This document shows, one piece after another, positions 37,201-49,300 of a stretch of DNA of 64,000 nt (its first letter is position 1; the number at the start of each line of letters is the position of its first letter). The notes beneath the pieces are model-generated. The model ran no database searches. It saw only the letters and a program-made list of their open reading frames with translations, and was not told where the DNA came from. Made by a program: the position numbers and the translations under genes. Source of the DNA: Branchiostoma floridae (Eukaryota; Chordata; Leptocardii; Amphioxiformes; Branchiostomatidae); contig NC_049991.1 in NCBI RefSeq assembly GCF_000003815.2, positions 13,177,755 to 13,241,754 of the forward strand, given 5' to 3'.

Positions 37201-38173
37201 CACATGCACATGCAACAATGGGTACACGGACAACTCGGCATCTGGCGCAAAATCAGGCTCTACTTGTGAAGGTATGTATACCACATATATGCTTGGTCGT
37301 TCTTTTACTTGTTATGGACTTTTGTAAATTCATATGGACACATGTTTAATGATGAAATCAATGACCATCGCTGGTATGATTCTTATGAAAGAAGAAGCAT
37401 CTACATATTGAATAGCAAGCCTTGCTAGCGCTAGCTAATTAGCTATCATGATATTTGTCTTAGTTGTTCATTTTCTACAGTCCAGTCATTTCATCCTCTG
37501 TCTTCTCCTTCTTTTTTTTTCATACAAGAAACCACTTCTGTAGCAAGGTTTATCCGAGGTCAGACCGCTTCCTTGATGAAATGGTTTCTTCATTCCTTTC
37601 ATGCATGCGGTCACTTTTCTCAAGACTTTTGCTTCTCCTTCTTTTATCATTCTTATTCATCCCTTTTGCTTCTTGCTCCTAGATTTGCCTCATCTGCATT
37701 CCCTCCACGTGCACTTGAGTGTTGTTATATTGCCTTTTGAGTTACGTGTTTTTTAACATTTTTACAGCTACGTCAACGGAAGAAGCCTCCAGTAGCCAGA
37801 CACTGGCCATCGCGCTGGGAGTGACGTTTGGCATCCTCGGCGTCGCCATCATCATGGCCATCCTCGTGATGGTAGCCCTGAAGAGCAAGAAGGTAAAACC
37901 TACGTTCAATATGTATTAACTGTCAAGTTATTGAATCGTCACTTGGTGATACTTGATAAAACAACTTTGCAAGAGTATCATAATTATAGACTTTTATGCG
38001 CTGTCTTTCATTAACGATCACAAAACAAGATTTAAAAAAGAAAACAACATTATAGTTCTACACATTCACAATCGACCATACACCTTTTAAGTCCCTAATA
38101 CGTCTGATATATGTACTAAATGTCTGTCTATTCTACTTCACAGGGTTCAGCAACAATCAGCCCAGAAGAGTAA
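23389..38173 (+). CDS. Gene B: mucin-EGF-NIDO-AMOP-VWD-EGF-SEA type I membrane protein (MUC4-like), complete
   Basis: Thirty-seven coding exons join into one frame of 7182 nt (2393 aa), and the sum being divisible by three supports the model. Order: signal peptide ([20 protein letters not shown]), Thr/Ser/Ala mucin repeat (to about residue 613), six EGF modules, NIDO (about 900-1127), AMOP (about 1128-1305), VWD plus C-terminal extension (about 1306-1595), an Ig-like or cadherin-like module with EGF (about 1596-1729), ten EGF modules, SEA (about 2187-2295), EGF, TM helix and a nine-residue tail ending at TAA. NIDO-AMOP-VWD is the MUC4/SUSD2/mesh core known from epithelial surface proteins. 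The start is the ATG matching the gene C start in position and signal-peptide sequence; the 5' UTR part of the exon is 23340-23388. The weakest junction is exon 1 to exon 2. Tandem with paralog C 4 kb downstream. Confidence 0.88.
23523..25135 (+). repeat. Coding minisatellite, 30-bp basic unit with 15-bp and 153-bp periodicities
   Basis: Dozens of tandem units of the type GCAGCAGCTACAACTGGGGC with TCAACC-type spacers; variants swap CCG, CAG or GGC codons. The array is free of stops in three frames, including long antisense and +2 frames, because of its composition. Copy number is likely polymorphic and hard to assemble. Confidence 0.9.
25495..28431 (+). other. Gene B N-terminal EGF block (exons 2-7)
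   Basis: Exons 25495-25689, 27015-27140, 27386-27511, 27660-27794, 27978-28109 and 28288-28431. Exon 2 begins with three degenerate 15-bp units ([15 protein letters not shown]) that continue the mucin, then an EGF ([17 protein letters not shown]). The others begin DKDEC, DINEC, a non-calcium EGF ([17 protein letters not shown]), NANEC and DVDEC. The exon at 27015 has no counterpart in gene C. Exon 2's acceptor is chosen at 25494/25495 because the better-looking CAG at 25476-25478 would break the frame. Confidence 0.75.
25690..27014 (+). other. Gene B intron 2 with a small palindromic element
   Basis: No extra coding exon recognised in this 1.3-kb intron. At 26275-26435 an imperfect inverted repeat (TCCGTCGCTATTTT versus AAATAGCGATGGA) encloses a 9-bp-arm hairpin (AAAATGGAG and its complement, about 26344-26368), suggesting a MITE-like remnant. 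A CpG-rich stretch with the palindrome CGTTCGATCGAACG lies near 26590. Confidence 0.35.
28557..29686 (+). other. Gene B NIDO domain (exons 8-11)
   Basis: Exons 28557-28696, 28826-28999, 29194-29364 and 29490-29686. The translation shows the nidogen-type features: [14 protein letters not shown], then [37 protein letters not shown] and [21 protein letters not shown] domains occur in nidogen, MUC4, alpha-tectorin and SUSD2-like extracellular proteins. The first exon differs clearly from its gene C counterpart while the following ones are nearly identical. Confidence 0.85.
29838..30793 (+). other. Gene B AMOP domain (exons 12-15)
   Basis: Exons 29838-29991, 30159-30312, 30433-30524 and 30658-30793. 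Diagnostic AMOP features are the [14 protein letters not shown] motif, [16 protein letters not shown], then [11 protein letters not shown] and [13 protein letters not shown] with further paired cysteines ([12 protein letters not shown]) and YFEKRPMM leading into VWD. AMOP occurs in MUC4, SUSD2 and ISM proteins and is linked to adhesion. Confidence 0.85.
31040..32504 (+). other. Gene B VWD domain with GDPH motif, plus C-terminal extension (exons 16-20)
   Basis: Exons 31040-31220, 31342-31505, 31639-31890, 32024-32175 and 32384-32504. VWD begins [24 protein letters not shown] is at 31051-31062. It includes [20 protein letters not shown], the conserved end of VWD. The last two exons ([16 protein letters not shown], and [16 protein letters not shown] with an Ala run) match the post-VWD segment typical of MUC4-like proteins. 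GDPH is known to undergo acid-dependent autocleavage between Asp and Pro in several mucins. Confidence 0.88.
32654..33174 (+). other. Gene B Ig-like/cadherin-like module and EGF (exons 21-22)
   Basis: Exons 32654-32804 and 32924-33174. The first ~85 residues ([53 protein letters not shown]) resemble putative-Ig/cadherin-like repeats. They are followed by an EGF ([24 protein letters not shown]). Confidence 0.7.
33287..36165 (+). other. Gene B C-terminal EGF array (exons 23-32)
   Basis: Exons 33287-33532, 33710-33832, 33967-34089, 34229-34351, 34574-34693, 34819-34956, 35101-35223, 35452-35574, 35757-35879 and 36037-36165, all phase 1-1. Most start DxDEC or DxNEC and carry the Cx[DN]x4[FY]xC hydroxylation pattern. 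Exons 34574 and 35757 are non-calcium EGFs ([27 protein letters not shown]). Exon 33287 fuses the half module and first EGF that gene A keeps as two exons. Confidence 0.85.
36337..36896 (+). other. Gene B SEA domain (exons 33-34)
   Basis: Exons 36337-36449 and 36683-36896, phase-0 intron in the middle. It reads [20 protein letters not shown], then [20 protein letters not shown] and [20 protein letters not shown]. The cleavage-site position carries GSVVT (36752-36766) rather than the canonical GSVVV of gene A, so autoproteolysis is possible but less certain. Confidence 0.8.
37131..38173 (+). other. Gene B juxtamembrane EGF, TM helix and minimal tail (exons 35-37)
   Basis: Exon 37131-37271 is a calcium EGF ([17 protein letters not shown]). 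Exon 37768-37892 encodes a Ser/Thr stalk and a helix ([30 protein letters not shown]). Exon 38144-38173 encodes only GSATISPEE and TAA. The 497-bp intron 37272-37767 holds polypyrimidine-rich sequence and no exon. Confidence 0.85.
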
Positions 38174-39560
38174 CCGGGGAACAAGGCAGACGTCTCCAAT
38201 ACTGAAGGGATGCAGGTCTTCTCAAGATACATTGTTTTCGGAATTAAGATTATTTTTTTGAAAAATGCTATGAAAATTCTGTGATCTAAAAATGTATATT
38301 AGCAAAGAGAGGTATTTCTGATAACAGATGATATTTACTATGTATACGAAATAGAAGACTACAGTCAGTTGGATGTTTACGGTTAGCTTCTGTAATCATC
38401 GCCTAGAGGGACTACCTTAGTGTGGACGTCTTTATACAGAACCTGCTATCCGCAAGCAGTTGTCAAGCAACTAGGACTCAGTGCCAGCTTCTTTTCCCAC
38501 ATGTTTTGGAGGAAAGATCCCACTATTAGGTAGATAACCTGATTTGTACCGAACGAGTGGATTCTGTGAATCTTATTTGATGATGAAGCCACTACTACTA
38601 GGTACAAACCATGGGCCGAAAATGGGATCCAATGAATCCGAAACATCTATTAAACCGCAAACAATGCAAATGTTATCAAGACCTTTAATAATTATTGCAA
38701 GCCTTCCTTTTCATGGGAAGTATGTTACGGAGGACTTTGGTACTGACGATCGTTGCTATCTTGGAAGATTCAACTGTTTAAGGGTTTGCAAAGGTTTATG
38801 GAATTGATCCGCACTGTATCACAGGGATATTGTTCTGATGACAAGGCGGTGATTAGAAAAGTAATTTGTCCTTGACATCCTGCGGATATTGACGAACAAA
38901 ATGTCTTCTTACGTGCCATAATATACATACCGTGATGTCTTCGTGCCACTGTTGTAACTTGAGTCCGTCCCGTTAGAATCAAAACTCACCAAATGTAGCA
39001 CAAACTACTCAGAGAGGAAATAAGTCAAAGTCATGGAAGCGCATGGTTAACTTCCCGCTTTCTTAAACGTCATAGAAATAATCAGTGTGAGTTACTACTA
39101 GTGTATGAAATATCTGTCCATATGTGCATTTAAGTACTCTAGGAAAGCTCAATATATCATTGTTTATATTATAGTTTGTAAATATGGATGCTGATTGTGT
39201 GATTCCTTCAGGATGATACAGTGTGAAGCTATTGTTTTTTATAATGAGCCATTGAAAATTATTCAATGTGTGTGATTTAATTGTATCTACCGCCAGTTCA
39301 TATTTTTCCGAATGGCGCAAGAGATACTATGATGTGTTTGTCATAGATAGCAACGTTTGCACCTTCTTGTACAGAGCTTTAATGGCATGTTGCTGCGTAA
39401 GATATAACTAAGCACAGTGCAATGTTGAGTTTTGAATATGGACATGTGATATGCTGCCTGTTCAGGGAGATGTGTGGTATATCGAATCAAGGAAAAGATT
39501 TGGGTGTACAAAATTCAAGGTGATACTTTTTCTAATAAAGCCTCAAAAGAAATGTGCTCG
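38174..39560 (+). other. Gene B 3' UTR
   Basis: About 1.4 kb of non-coding sequence runs from the stop to a canonical AATAAA, followed by a TGTGCTCGTTTCTGTTTTTT GU/U-rich element. No conserved reading frame. Confidence 0.6.
39534..39539 (+). terminator. Gene B polyadenylation signal
   Basis: AATAAA with a downstream GU/U-rich stretch at about 39551-39575; it is the first well-formed signal after the stop codon. Confidence 0.6.
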
Positions 39561-40674
39561 TTTCTGTTTTTTTTCTTATCACGCATGATATCATTAACTC
39601 ACCCGAGGACAAAGCGTTACAAATTGAATTGAATAACATTAATTGACTTAAGTTGTTTCAAATCAGGGAAACTTGAGACCAGGTGTAGATCCAAAGAACA
39701 TAAGTTATATGTGCCCATAAACGGCAAAAAAACAACAATTGAATGATAGAGGAAATATGTGATAAAGCAGGTAGACAGATCGTCTGATCCTTTCGTGTCA
39801 AGGCAGTGTCTAGAATAAAACAGTACTGGGTATCACTTAAAGGCAAATAGGTCACAAGCATTGAACCCCATTCGCGATTTCCGCATTCGCAAGAAGACCG
39901 ACATTTGCCGATATGTCGGTCATTTTAACGCTTCTCTCACCGCGGTCAGAAGTGGTACTGCACAGAAGGCTCTCATAGGGTATATGAACCCGTCTTGTCA
40001 AATGTGAAAATATACAAACCGTTACACTAAGACCCAATGCAGACGCCTTCACATACATTTAGAATGACATTTGACATTACAAAAAGTGTTGAACGGGGTG
40101 GAGTACATGTCACATCCGTTGAAACGCCACCTATGTCCATGCATTCATTATGTCATGTTCCCTTGATAATTTTACAGCACTATTGAACTTATTCTCCACC
40201 CCCCCCCCCCCCTCCTGAAAAGTGGCCGTGTGACCGAACAGGTTGTTGAGGAATAACTAGAAGCTTTGGCACGACTCGATCATTTGATTATGATGATATT
40301 TTGTGTGATCATTATGTACCTAATATTTTTCATACCACTTGCACATAATATGCATCACTCTGCATATGAATGATGTGCTATCTTCATACAGGACAAACCT
40401 GGCATTTTACTATGCGTCCATACAGTATACAATACAATCCGCTCAGCATTGTCGCACGGTAACAGAACAACAATTGAACCATATATAATCTCTGCTCATA
40501 GTAGGATCAGTTAGAAGGATTAAGTGAGCCAGCTTTTCCTATAGTTATAAAGGGTTGTCAGTCAGATTGTCTTCTCAGAATATGGCCAACTAATCGGTGG
40601 TTGATCCATGTTTCATACGCATTGTTGTCGCTTTTATGTAGGGACAGACTGGATAAAAGTGGGGTGGGAGATCG

Positions 40675-40722
<48 letters not shown>

Positions 40723-41099
40723 CACATACACACACATTCGTTCCTGTTATTCGTCATAGTTATACATTATTCAACTACCTTTATATGGAACTTGCATTGA
40801 AGCAACTAGAGGACAGTGTAGTCATGATTCGGGTAAAACTGTTTCAGAACAGACTGCACAATCCACTAAAACCCCCGTAACTTTGGAAACGTAACGTTGG
40901 TCTTTGAGGTGTCTATTCCCTCGACACTCCTTGAACAGTTTTGTCATCAAAAGTAGCTAAGAAACTAACTCCGTTATATGTCACCGTGCGACAGTTAAGC
41001 TGCATCCATAGAGATAGAACAAAACATCGAGATGCACATTTAAGAGGAAGCACAGTAATTCTCCCTCAGTTGCGCAAAAGGACTATCAACGAGATAGGT
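39561..41099. other. Intergenic B-C spacer and probable gene C promoter
   Basis: No gene recognised. It contains a 14-nt poly-C (40199-40212) and a (CA)n microsatellite (40677-40736). A TATA-like word (TTATAAAG, about 40543-40550) lies upstream of the inferred gene C first exon, but the transcription start is not established. Confidence 0.4.
40677..40736. repeat. (CA)n microsatellite
   Basis: About 60 bp of CA repeats with single G and T interruptions. Confidence 0.95.
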
Positions 41100-41100
41100 G

Positions 41101-41160
41101 GTGACAAACTGTGAGGAAGACAGAGAGAAGCAAACTCATTGAGACATTCCGAGACAACAG
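41101..41160 (+). other. Probable 5' UTR exon of gene C
   Basis: The exon end is inferred from a perfect donor, GACAACAG/GTAAGT, at 41160/41161. The gene C start exon opens at an acceptor (TTTACAG at 42040-42046) 46 nt before its ATG, so an upstream non-coding exon is required and this is the best match. The 5' boundary is unknown; the start given is nominal. Confidence 0.4.
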
Positions 41161-42046
41161 GTAAGTTCCAACCTTTCAGACGTTAAGAACATGTTGATTT
41201 GATTACATGGATGACACCCGCGCGCAATCAGATCTACATGACTTTATTAGAAAATCAAAAGTCTAAAGTCGTTCATGCGTTCGTCTAGCAGCGTCCATGT
41301 GGCCCCATGAAACTCAAAAATATGTAACTTAAACAAAATATGTCTTGATTTGTACATATGAGCTTAACTGCATGTATTTCTCCTTTTTCCAGTTATTTCT
41401 GCTTTGCTGGTTGGTTAATTGCTTTCTCTATGCCCTTATGAACAGTATCTAACTATATTCAAATTAGCCGTTTGGATGTGTGACACAAAACTTTCAAAAG
41501 GACATGTAAACAACTAGAAAAGCAGCTCCCATCGGTTACATGCTGTCTTTGACATTTCTTTCTTCTTTCCTTAAACGTTCAAACATATGATGAAGCAACG
41601 TTTCCAATTGCGCCCACTTAAGTCAATGTGTTTACTTAGCAACCAATTCTTGTTTCCCGAGTAGTACAGTATAATGTGATTCAAATTATAGCACATAAGT
41701 ACAGAAGAGCCTCCTGAACAGAGGTTTTAATTGTTATAGCAACATCTCTCGCTATTCATCCAAGCACGCTTGCTATAGGTTAGAGATAAATCCATTGCCG
41801 CGTGGGAATACTGATTTTGTATTATGCCTCTCTAAAAGACCCAATAATAGAAACTCTCATGTGTTTAGGATGTAACGAATAGACTGCAGGATAGGCGTTG
41901 ATAGAAAGTTACTAAACTGCATAATTTTTCTTTAATATAGATTTTGTCACAAAAACAATTCAAGATTGGCCCTCTGATCCGTATGTTATTTCACTTACTC
42001 ATTTGTGGACGGCATTATTATTATTAATAGCAGGTTTACTTTACAG
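41161..42046 (+). other. Gene C 5' UTR intron (inferred)
   Basis: AT-rich, no coding exon. It is bounded by the GTAAGT donor and TTTACAG acceptor described for the gene C first exons. Confidence 0.4.
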
Positions 42047-42092
42047 ATCATCCGGAAAATAGCTACTCTCACTTCAAGCTACTACAGTTGGA

Positions 42093-43335
42093 ATGCAAAG
42101 TAAGTTTCTAACTCTTCTCTGTGGAGTCTTGCTGGCTTCAACATGGTGGTCTGCTGGCGTCACGGCGGTGGGAACTACAGATGTGGTGTACACGACAGTG
42201 GAGGTTACAAACGCAGGGACCACCATAGAAGTGACTACAGTTGACACAGATTTAACTACCGGGTCCACGACGACAGAAGCTATAAGCACGACGCAGGCGT
42301 TTTCAACCGGTGCCACCACGACTGCTTCAACTGCAGAGGCCACGTGGTCAACGACGGCAAGTGCTGCGGCCACGACGGTAGAAACTTCATCTGCTGTCAC
42401 ACCGACGGCAGATGAAAGCACGACCGTAGGGTCAACTACAGGGGCCGGGACGAATGCGCCAACAGGTTCAACTGCAGGAGTTACAACCGTTACGGCAGCA
42501 GGCTCAACAGTTGGGACCACGTCAGCGGAAACCACGAAGAGTGACGCCTCAACTGCAGCGGACACGGTGTCAGCTTCAACCGGTGTAGGTGCAAGTACGG
42601 CCAGAGTTACAACTGCAGAGGCCACTGTGTCAGTTTCAACCAATGCAGGTGCAAGCACGGCTAGAGTTACAACTGTAGAGGCCACGAGGACAGCTTCAAC
42701 CGATGCAGGTGAAAGCACGGCCAGAGTTACAACTGTAGATGCTACAACAGCCGAAGCCACAACGACGAAAACCGCGGCAATAGATTCAACTGCAACGACC
42801 TCCAAGGGGGCAGCTTCAACTGCCGGGCCCACGGTGGTGGTAATTTCAACAGCAGGGACCACGCAGGCAGCAGCCACAAGCAGCACAAGGTCGGCAGCTT
42901 CAACTGCGGTTACAGGGTTGACAGGAGCTACAAACGCGGGGGCTACTACGGCAATAACGACAGGGGTGACGACTGAGTCGTCTGCAGGAGATACCACACC
43001 GGCTGCTGGAGATGCCACAACAGCAGTCATTACCGAAAGGGCCACAAAGGCAGAGGCCTCGAGTGTTGTTGCCGCGACAACTGCAACCACGATGGCAGCA
43101 GGCGTAACGACGGCGGCAGATTCCACTGCCCGCGCCACAACGGAGTCCAGAACCATGGAGGTCACAACAGCTGTTGCCGGAGGGACTACAACGGCAGCAG
43201 AAACGACTGAAGCCGTGGACGCGTGCATCACTGGCAGCCATGACTGTCATGAGCAAGCAGCTTGCTCGAACAGTGGTGTTGGCTTTTCCTGCGTCTGCAA
43301 CAGAGGGTACGAGGGCAATGGGACGTACTGTCAAG
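42093..43335 (+). other. Gene C exon 1: signal peptide, mucin region and first EGF in one exon
   Basis: About 370 residues rich in Thr, Ala, Ser and Val follow the signal peptide. A loose ~24-residue repeat ([20 protein letters not shown] and variants) is clear at about 42590-42740. The exon reads straight into an EGF ([20 protein letters not shown]) without an intron, unlike gene B, and ends TGTCAAG/GTATTA in phase 1. The reverse strand is also open over most of this length but has no independent support. Confidence 0.85.
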
Positions 43336-46300
43336 GTATTACGGTCACTTTATACTCTATTCGTAGAGCTTTAGACTATATAATTTGGCAGTTTGTTGAA
43401 GTGTGTTTGCAACTTGTATCATACACAAAAAACTGGACATGAATATTATAAAGATACTTAAACGCAATGGAAAATAATTGTTTATGTGTTCATTTTTTAC
43501 CTTTACGACAGACCTAAATGAATGCCAGACTGGAATCAGCGGATGTTCAGACATCTGCAACAATACAGTTGGATCTTTTGTCTGCGACTGCCCGGCCTTT
43601 TTCAAGCTTGATGTCACAGACAGTAAGACTTGTGTTGGTAAGTTGTCATTTTTGCGACGGTAAAGATTCAGAGATCTTCCTTGTGGTATTGACTTTTTGT
43701 GCAAATGGCAAACGTATGAATGGTTGGTTGGTTGGTTGGTTGGTCGGTTGGTTGGTTGGTTGGTTGGTTGGTTGCTTGCTTGCTTGCTTGCTTGCTTGCG
43801 TGCTTGCTTGCTTGTTTGCTTGCTTACTTGCTTGACTATAATAGTTTCTCCGTCCCACCAGCCGCCCGCTCCTGTGACACCTCCAACCCCTGCTCTCCCT
43901 CTGACGTCTCAACATGTGCAGTGACGGACTCCGGCTATACATGTGGCTGTAACTCAGGTTACAAACTGGCGGAAGGAAGTGAAACACTTTGTGTCAGTAA
44001 GTGCTGTCAATTCTATTACAAAAATTTTTCTACATTTGCCAATTTGCTGTTTCAGGCGATCGTTTTTGTTGTATTGTTAAGCTACAAAAAGATACTCAGA
44101 AGAAAATACGCTGTGCCACAGGCAATATTCCTCGCACATGATGAGGGCTATCTCATTCCTATATCTATATCCTATTACTATAGGGTTGAAGTAAACCACA
44201 AAAAATACAAATCTAATGACCGTATCTCCTCAGATGTTGATGAATGTGCTACGGGCGAGAACAACTGCGATCCCACCCTGGGGATGTGTACCGATATTGC
44301 AGGCAGCTTCAACTGTTCCTGTAAGGCCGGGTACACAGGGGCAGGGACTGTTGGCATGTGCTCAGGTATTTTCGTAATGATATAGCTTCATATTTGCTGT
44401 AAAATTGTAAAAAAACAATATTTTTATCACAACCTCTGAGTGTTCAATCACCAGTACAGTGGAGACTGATGTACGTTTTCATAACATAGTAGGTTTCAAC
44501 TTGTTTTGTTTACAGATGTGGACGAGTGTACTGCCGGTACAGCAGTGTGTGACACAAACGCTGACTGTGTCAACACTGTGGGTGCGTACACATGCAGCTG
44601 TCAAACTGGGTACAAGAGCATCGCTACCAACGGGACAGGATTCCCCGGAGAGTGCAAAGGCAAGTGTTTTTTTACACAAATCACCAATGAAATTACATTT
44701 CTAATTTCTATGATACTCTTTGCACAGAAGAGTAAGAAGAAGCCAAGGCGGAAATGTCTGTGAAATGTGTGTGCATTTATGTATGTTACCCTGTATCAAC
44801 CATCACAAACCTATGTCTTCCTTGATATGGATACAACAGAAAACCGTCTGCTGCCGTTTGGGCAAAGTGTCGGCCACTCTGAGCTGACCGGAAGCCCCAC
44901 GAGCGACGCCGCTTCCAGTCTCATCAACGTTCCAGACGGACTGCCACTGTTCGGCGGTCGACTATGTGACACTCTTTACGTGAGTATTAATATCTGTTGT
45001 CCCTCGGCATGTACTCCCCTTTCTACAAGACAACGATCGCTGGTCAACATACAACAAACATTTGATTGACATGACGTTTGACTGTATGATTAGAATATGA
45101 GGCAAGACGTATACGTATGATTTAAAGGGCACAAAACGCTTAGGGCACAAAGAAACCCATTTTTTATCCAAAAAATTCTTTGAGCTATCTGTCAAATATT
45201 TGGTCGCTCAGCGGGGTTGAAGCCTCTTGTTGTCTTGGAATATTACCCAATACCAATACTTCATATAAGCATGAGACAAAGGGAATGGACACGACTGAAA
45301 ATATGTTACCAGACAACTTATCCTTTCGGGCAAACAAACTATTCCCAATCTATCCAATGCCAAAGTTAACGTAAGGTACTTCGTTAGTATAAGTATGTGT
45401 ATATCAATTTGCCAGGTTCTGGAGAACGGTCTTATCGTCGCCACTACCCTGAAAGAGACCCAGGACTCCGTGGCCAAAACCATTTATCGCCATCCCACCA
45501 CTGACGCGGCTGCGTTCGGCGATCCCGTGTGCGCCGTGTTCGCCCCATTCTGGGCTGACGCTGTCCTTGGTGGATCATATCCTTCAAAGGTAAACATGGT
45601 TTGAACGTCTGAATGACATTATTGAATCAAAAAGAAACGTGTATGAGTGAAAAATGAGAAGAACACTACTTTGAGTGGTGTTATATTTGAAAGTGCCATC
45701 AAGCGATATTCTGTGAACGATTGACATTTTGATGCAGCTAGCTGAACTGATACATGACGGTGAACAACATTCCCGCCTTCTATGTTGCAGGTGTGGTATC
45801 ATGCTTACCAGAAGGACTCTGGAAGCGACAACATGTTTCTTGAGAAAGTCAACGAGGCGGTCAGGAAAAATGGCGGTTTCAACGCGACTTTTTTCCTACT
45901 GGTGACGTATGAAACCATGGCGATGGCGGGTGAGACAGCACGAGAAGACATGGAGGTATGTATTTCAGCCGAAGAGCCCTGGTTGAACTTCCTAATGCAC
46001 ACTTTGCGCCAGATAGAAATCCTTTTTTTCTGGAAATCAGATATTTGATAATGGACATTATTATTTTCCTTCAGACAAACACATTCCAGGGCGGTATAGC
46101 AACCGATGGTATCCATACCATAGCTGTTTCCATTTATGATGACGGCGGCATGAACTGGGACCCACAGATCACCGACAGTAATCTGGTCGATGGGAAGTGG
46201 CCCGCGTTTGTTGGCATCATCGTCGAAAGTGCAAACGGCTCGCTCATCGTGGTCGAGAACGAAAATTCAAGGTAGGCCATTATAATGGGGTAAATTCACT

Positions 46301-49300
46301 TGTCTGAGCCAGGGAAAGTCATCCAAAAGTCTAGGACAGAATCCTTTACATCCTCTTGATATAGTCTAATTAACAGCCTTTTTTCTCGTTATCTTTGCAG
46401 GATGAAGACAAAGCAGGAAAACGGCGTGAAAGATTGCAGCGGCACGAACGTGTACTGTATGGACAGCAGGGCGGTGGACGGTGTGTGGATCCGGGCGGAC
46501 GACAACGCCGACAACTGGGTCAACCCGAGGAAGTGGTGTGCCGATTGGTACAATGTAAGTATGCTCTTCACTCAGGTTTGAAAAAAAATCTATGCCTAAA
46601 GTAAACAAGTCAAAATTCTAGGCTACCGTGATATTATCTTAACGTTGATCATGAAACGTTCTTCTTCCTTCTCCCTCATGTTTTCTCCAAAAAGCACCCC
46701 ATGACTAATTGATCGCAGACTAAGTTGGCTTTTATATTGTGTTCAGGCTGAACCGGCCGTCAGCACGTTTGCCAGTGCCGTACCCTGCCCACTGACCAAG
46801 GCCCATGCTGACCTCGACACGAGGTTTAAAGCGGCAAGTGACGTCTCCACTGGAGGAAGAGCCTGCTATGAACAGAACGATGGTTCTTCTTTCACCGACG
46901 GTAGGTCCTTGCTCTTGCGACCACTTTATACACAATGTTTGCAATGCTCAGTTTTACAATGGAAACAGTGTCTGTTATGACTACAGTTAAACTTGTCTGT
47001 GATGGTTTGTAGGTGGAAACAGCCTTTGCTGCTATGGAGAATCTGATGGTGCCTTCAAGCTGAACAACAAAGAGATGTCCGGCAACGTTCATCGATATGC
47101 CCGGGTAAGCTACTAGTTCCTTATCATTCACATTCTCATATCGAATGGTGTTATAATGCCAAAACTTTTAATCTAAGTAATGTTCTTTGTAAGATACTGC
47201 AGTTTTTCACGTTCAGAGTTATAGCCAACGGCGACAACAAAAAGATCAGATTGCAGAATGGCCTTGGTCGCATAATCAGTTCAATTCACTTCTCCTGCGT
47301 ACTTCAGGATTCTCAGAACTATCAGGATTATGACGTAAAGCCCAGACAGTACTGCTGCCAGGACACATCCAGCTCCTACTGCAGCATGTACTTTGAGAAG
47401 AGACCAATGATGTCAACTGAAGGATACGAGGCTCCTCAGCAGAGTGAGTTCCATTTGGTTGATTCAGCACATTTTCTCTGTGATTCGTTCATAGCTCTTT
47501 TCCTTTCACCCTTAAATCTCTTCTTTCTAAACGTTCAGCCAGCAGATGGTCTTGTTATCAAACAAAGTTGAAACTGATCATCTTCTGCTATATGATGAGA
47601 AACTGACGAACCATTTAAGAAAATATATCTTTACCAACTGCCTTCTTTGTGGATACTCAGGTGCTGGAGCAGGTGATCCTCATATCACTACACTGGACGG
47701 CTTCTCCTACTCGTTCAACGGCTACGATGAGTATCTCATGGCAACCAACACTAGTGATGCCCCACGAGTCTTCCAGATGCAGGGTAGGACCAAACTGGCG
47801 GACGTCGAGCCTGGCAAGGTACCCCTGGCGACAGTATTCAGGTACTTAAAATTTGACACGGTCAATATCCCTCCGGGAACCCTTCTCGCCGCCTTTACGT
47901 CATATTTCTGTTTTCTTACCTTTTGTATGTGTCTTTATCTTTACAGTGGTCTTGCCGTAAAGCAGCCCACCAATGACGTCCAGATCTATCTGAACGGTAC
48001 CGGAACTAGTGTGGACATCTATGTAGACAATACAGCCTACACACATGCTGGCATTGATGATGGAAGCAACGCTGCCTTTTCTGACGGACGATTCCAGCTT
48101 GTTAAAGATGGTAATGCTTTTATTGCAGCTGAAATTCTATGATTTGGTGATATTTTATACATGAAACCAGACGAACTTTGCCATGTCCTACTAATATCAT
48201 ATAAATTTGTGATATTTCCATCTTGCAGCCGGAACGTCTGCTGTGACTGGTGTGAAGGCCATCTTCACGTCTGGAATCTCGGTGGAAGTGAAGGCAGGAC
48301 TCGGCATGCTCACCTACGCAGTCTCCATGACCCCTGACATGAAGAGCAAGCTGAAGGGCCTTCTGGGTAACTTTAATGGCAACAATGCGGATGAATTTGC
48401 CTGGCCTAACGGCACAGCGGTTTCCTTCTCCAACGCATCCAACCCATCTGAAGAGGAACTATTTGAATGGGGCCAGTCATGTAAGTTTACGTTTCCTTTT
48501 TTTACCGTGCAACCCTTTTTTTAAATCATATAGTTTGTCAGTGGGTTAAAGTGTCATTCAAAGCTGATGATATCTTTACACAGGGGCCCTGCGCAGTACG
48601 GGTGACACTTCCCTCTTCTCCGTGTATCCGGACGGAACCAATGCCGCAACATATGGAAACAGTACCTTCACTCCACTGTTCTTCAACCTGGACTCCATGT
48701 TCCCCAACGAGACTGACAAGGCCCGTGCCATTGAGGTAAGACTTTTTTGTTGATTCTCAAGCCAAGTGATTATAGACGATAGTCTGCAAATCCAGTTGAT
48801 AAGCCATAATGCTATTCATACAATATTCAAAATGTACATCTATGCCTGATCGAGGATTATAGACGAATATTCCTTTGCATGAATACACACAAACACATTA
48901 ACTTCTAACCGTTTTCCTTTGCTGTCCGCAGGTTTGTGGTGGTGCAGATAAGAAAGAGTGCCTGTTTGACATCGCGCTGACTGGAAACGAGGAGGTCGGT
49001 GCCGCAGCAGCAGCAGCCCTGGACGCTGTAGCCAACAGCAACGCCGCTCTCTGTGAGAACCCTCAGCATATTTTACCTTTTACTATATTCTTGATTCAGC
49101 AAAAGATAATTTGTAGATAGTTTCGTATGGCCTCCTACTTCCTTTTTAATTTGTCGTCGTTTAGGGAATATGCTTTTCTAATCAACCATATTGTTCTATA
49201 GCGAACACGCCACCAGTCTTCAATGTGACGTCAGAGATCCGTGCTACCGTTGGACAGGAGTACGGCCTGCAGCTGGAGGCTACAGATGACGGTGCGGTCA

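Noticed and set aside
40608-40880. 90-codon frame with a His-Thr repeat
   Set aside because: Produced by the (CA)n microsatellite.
42074-43231. 385-codon minus-strand frame over the gene C mucin
   Set aside because: Shadow of a low-complexity Thr/Ala coding region; no independent evidence.
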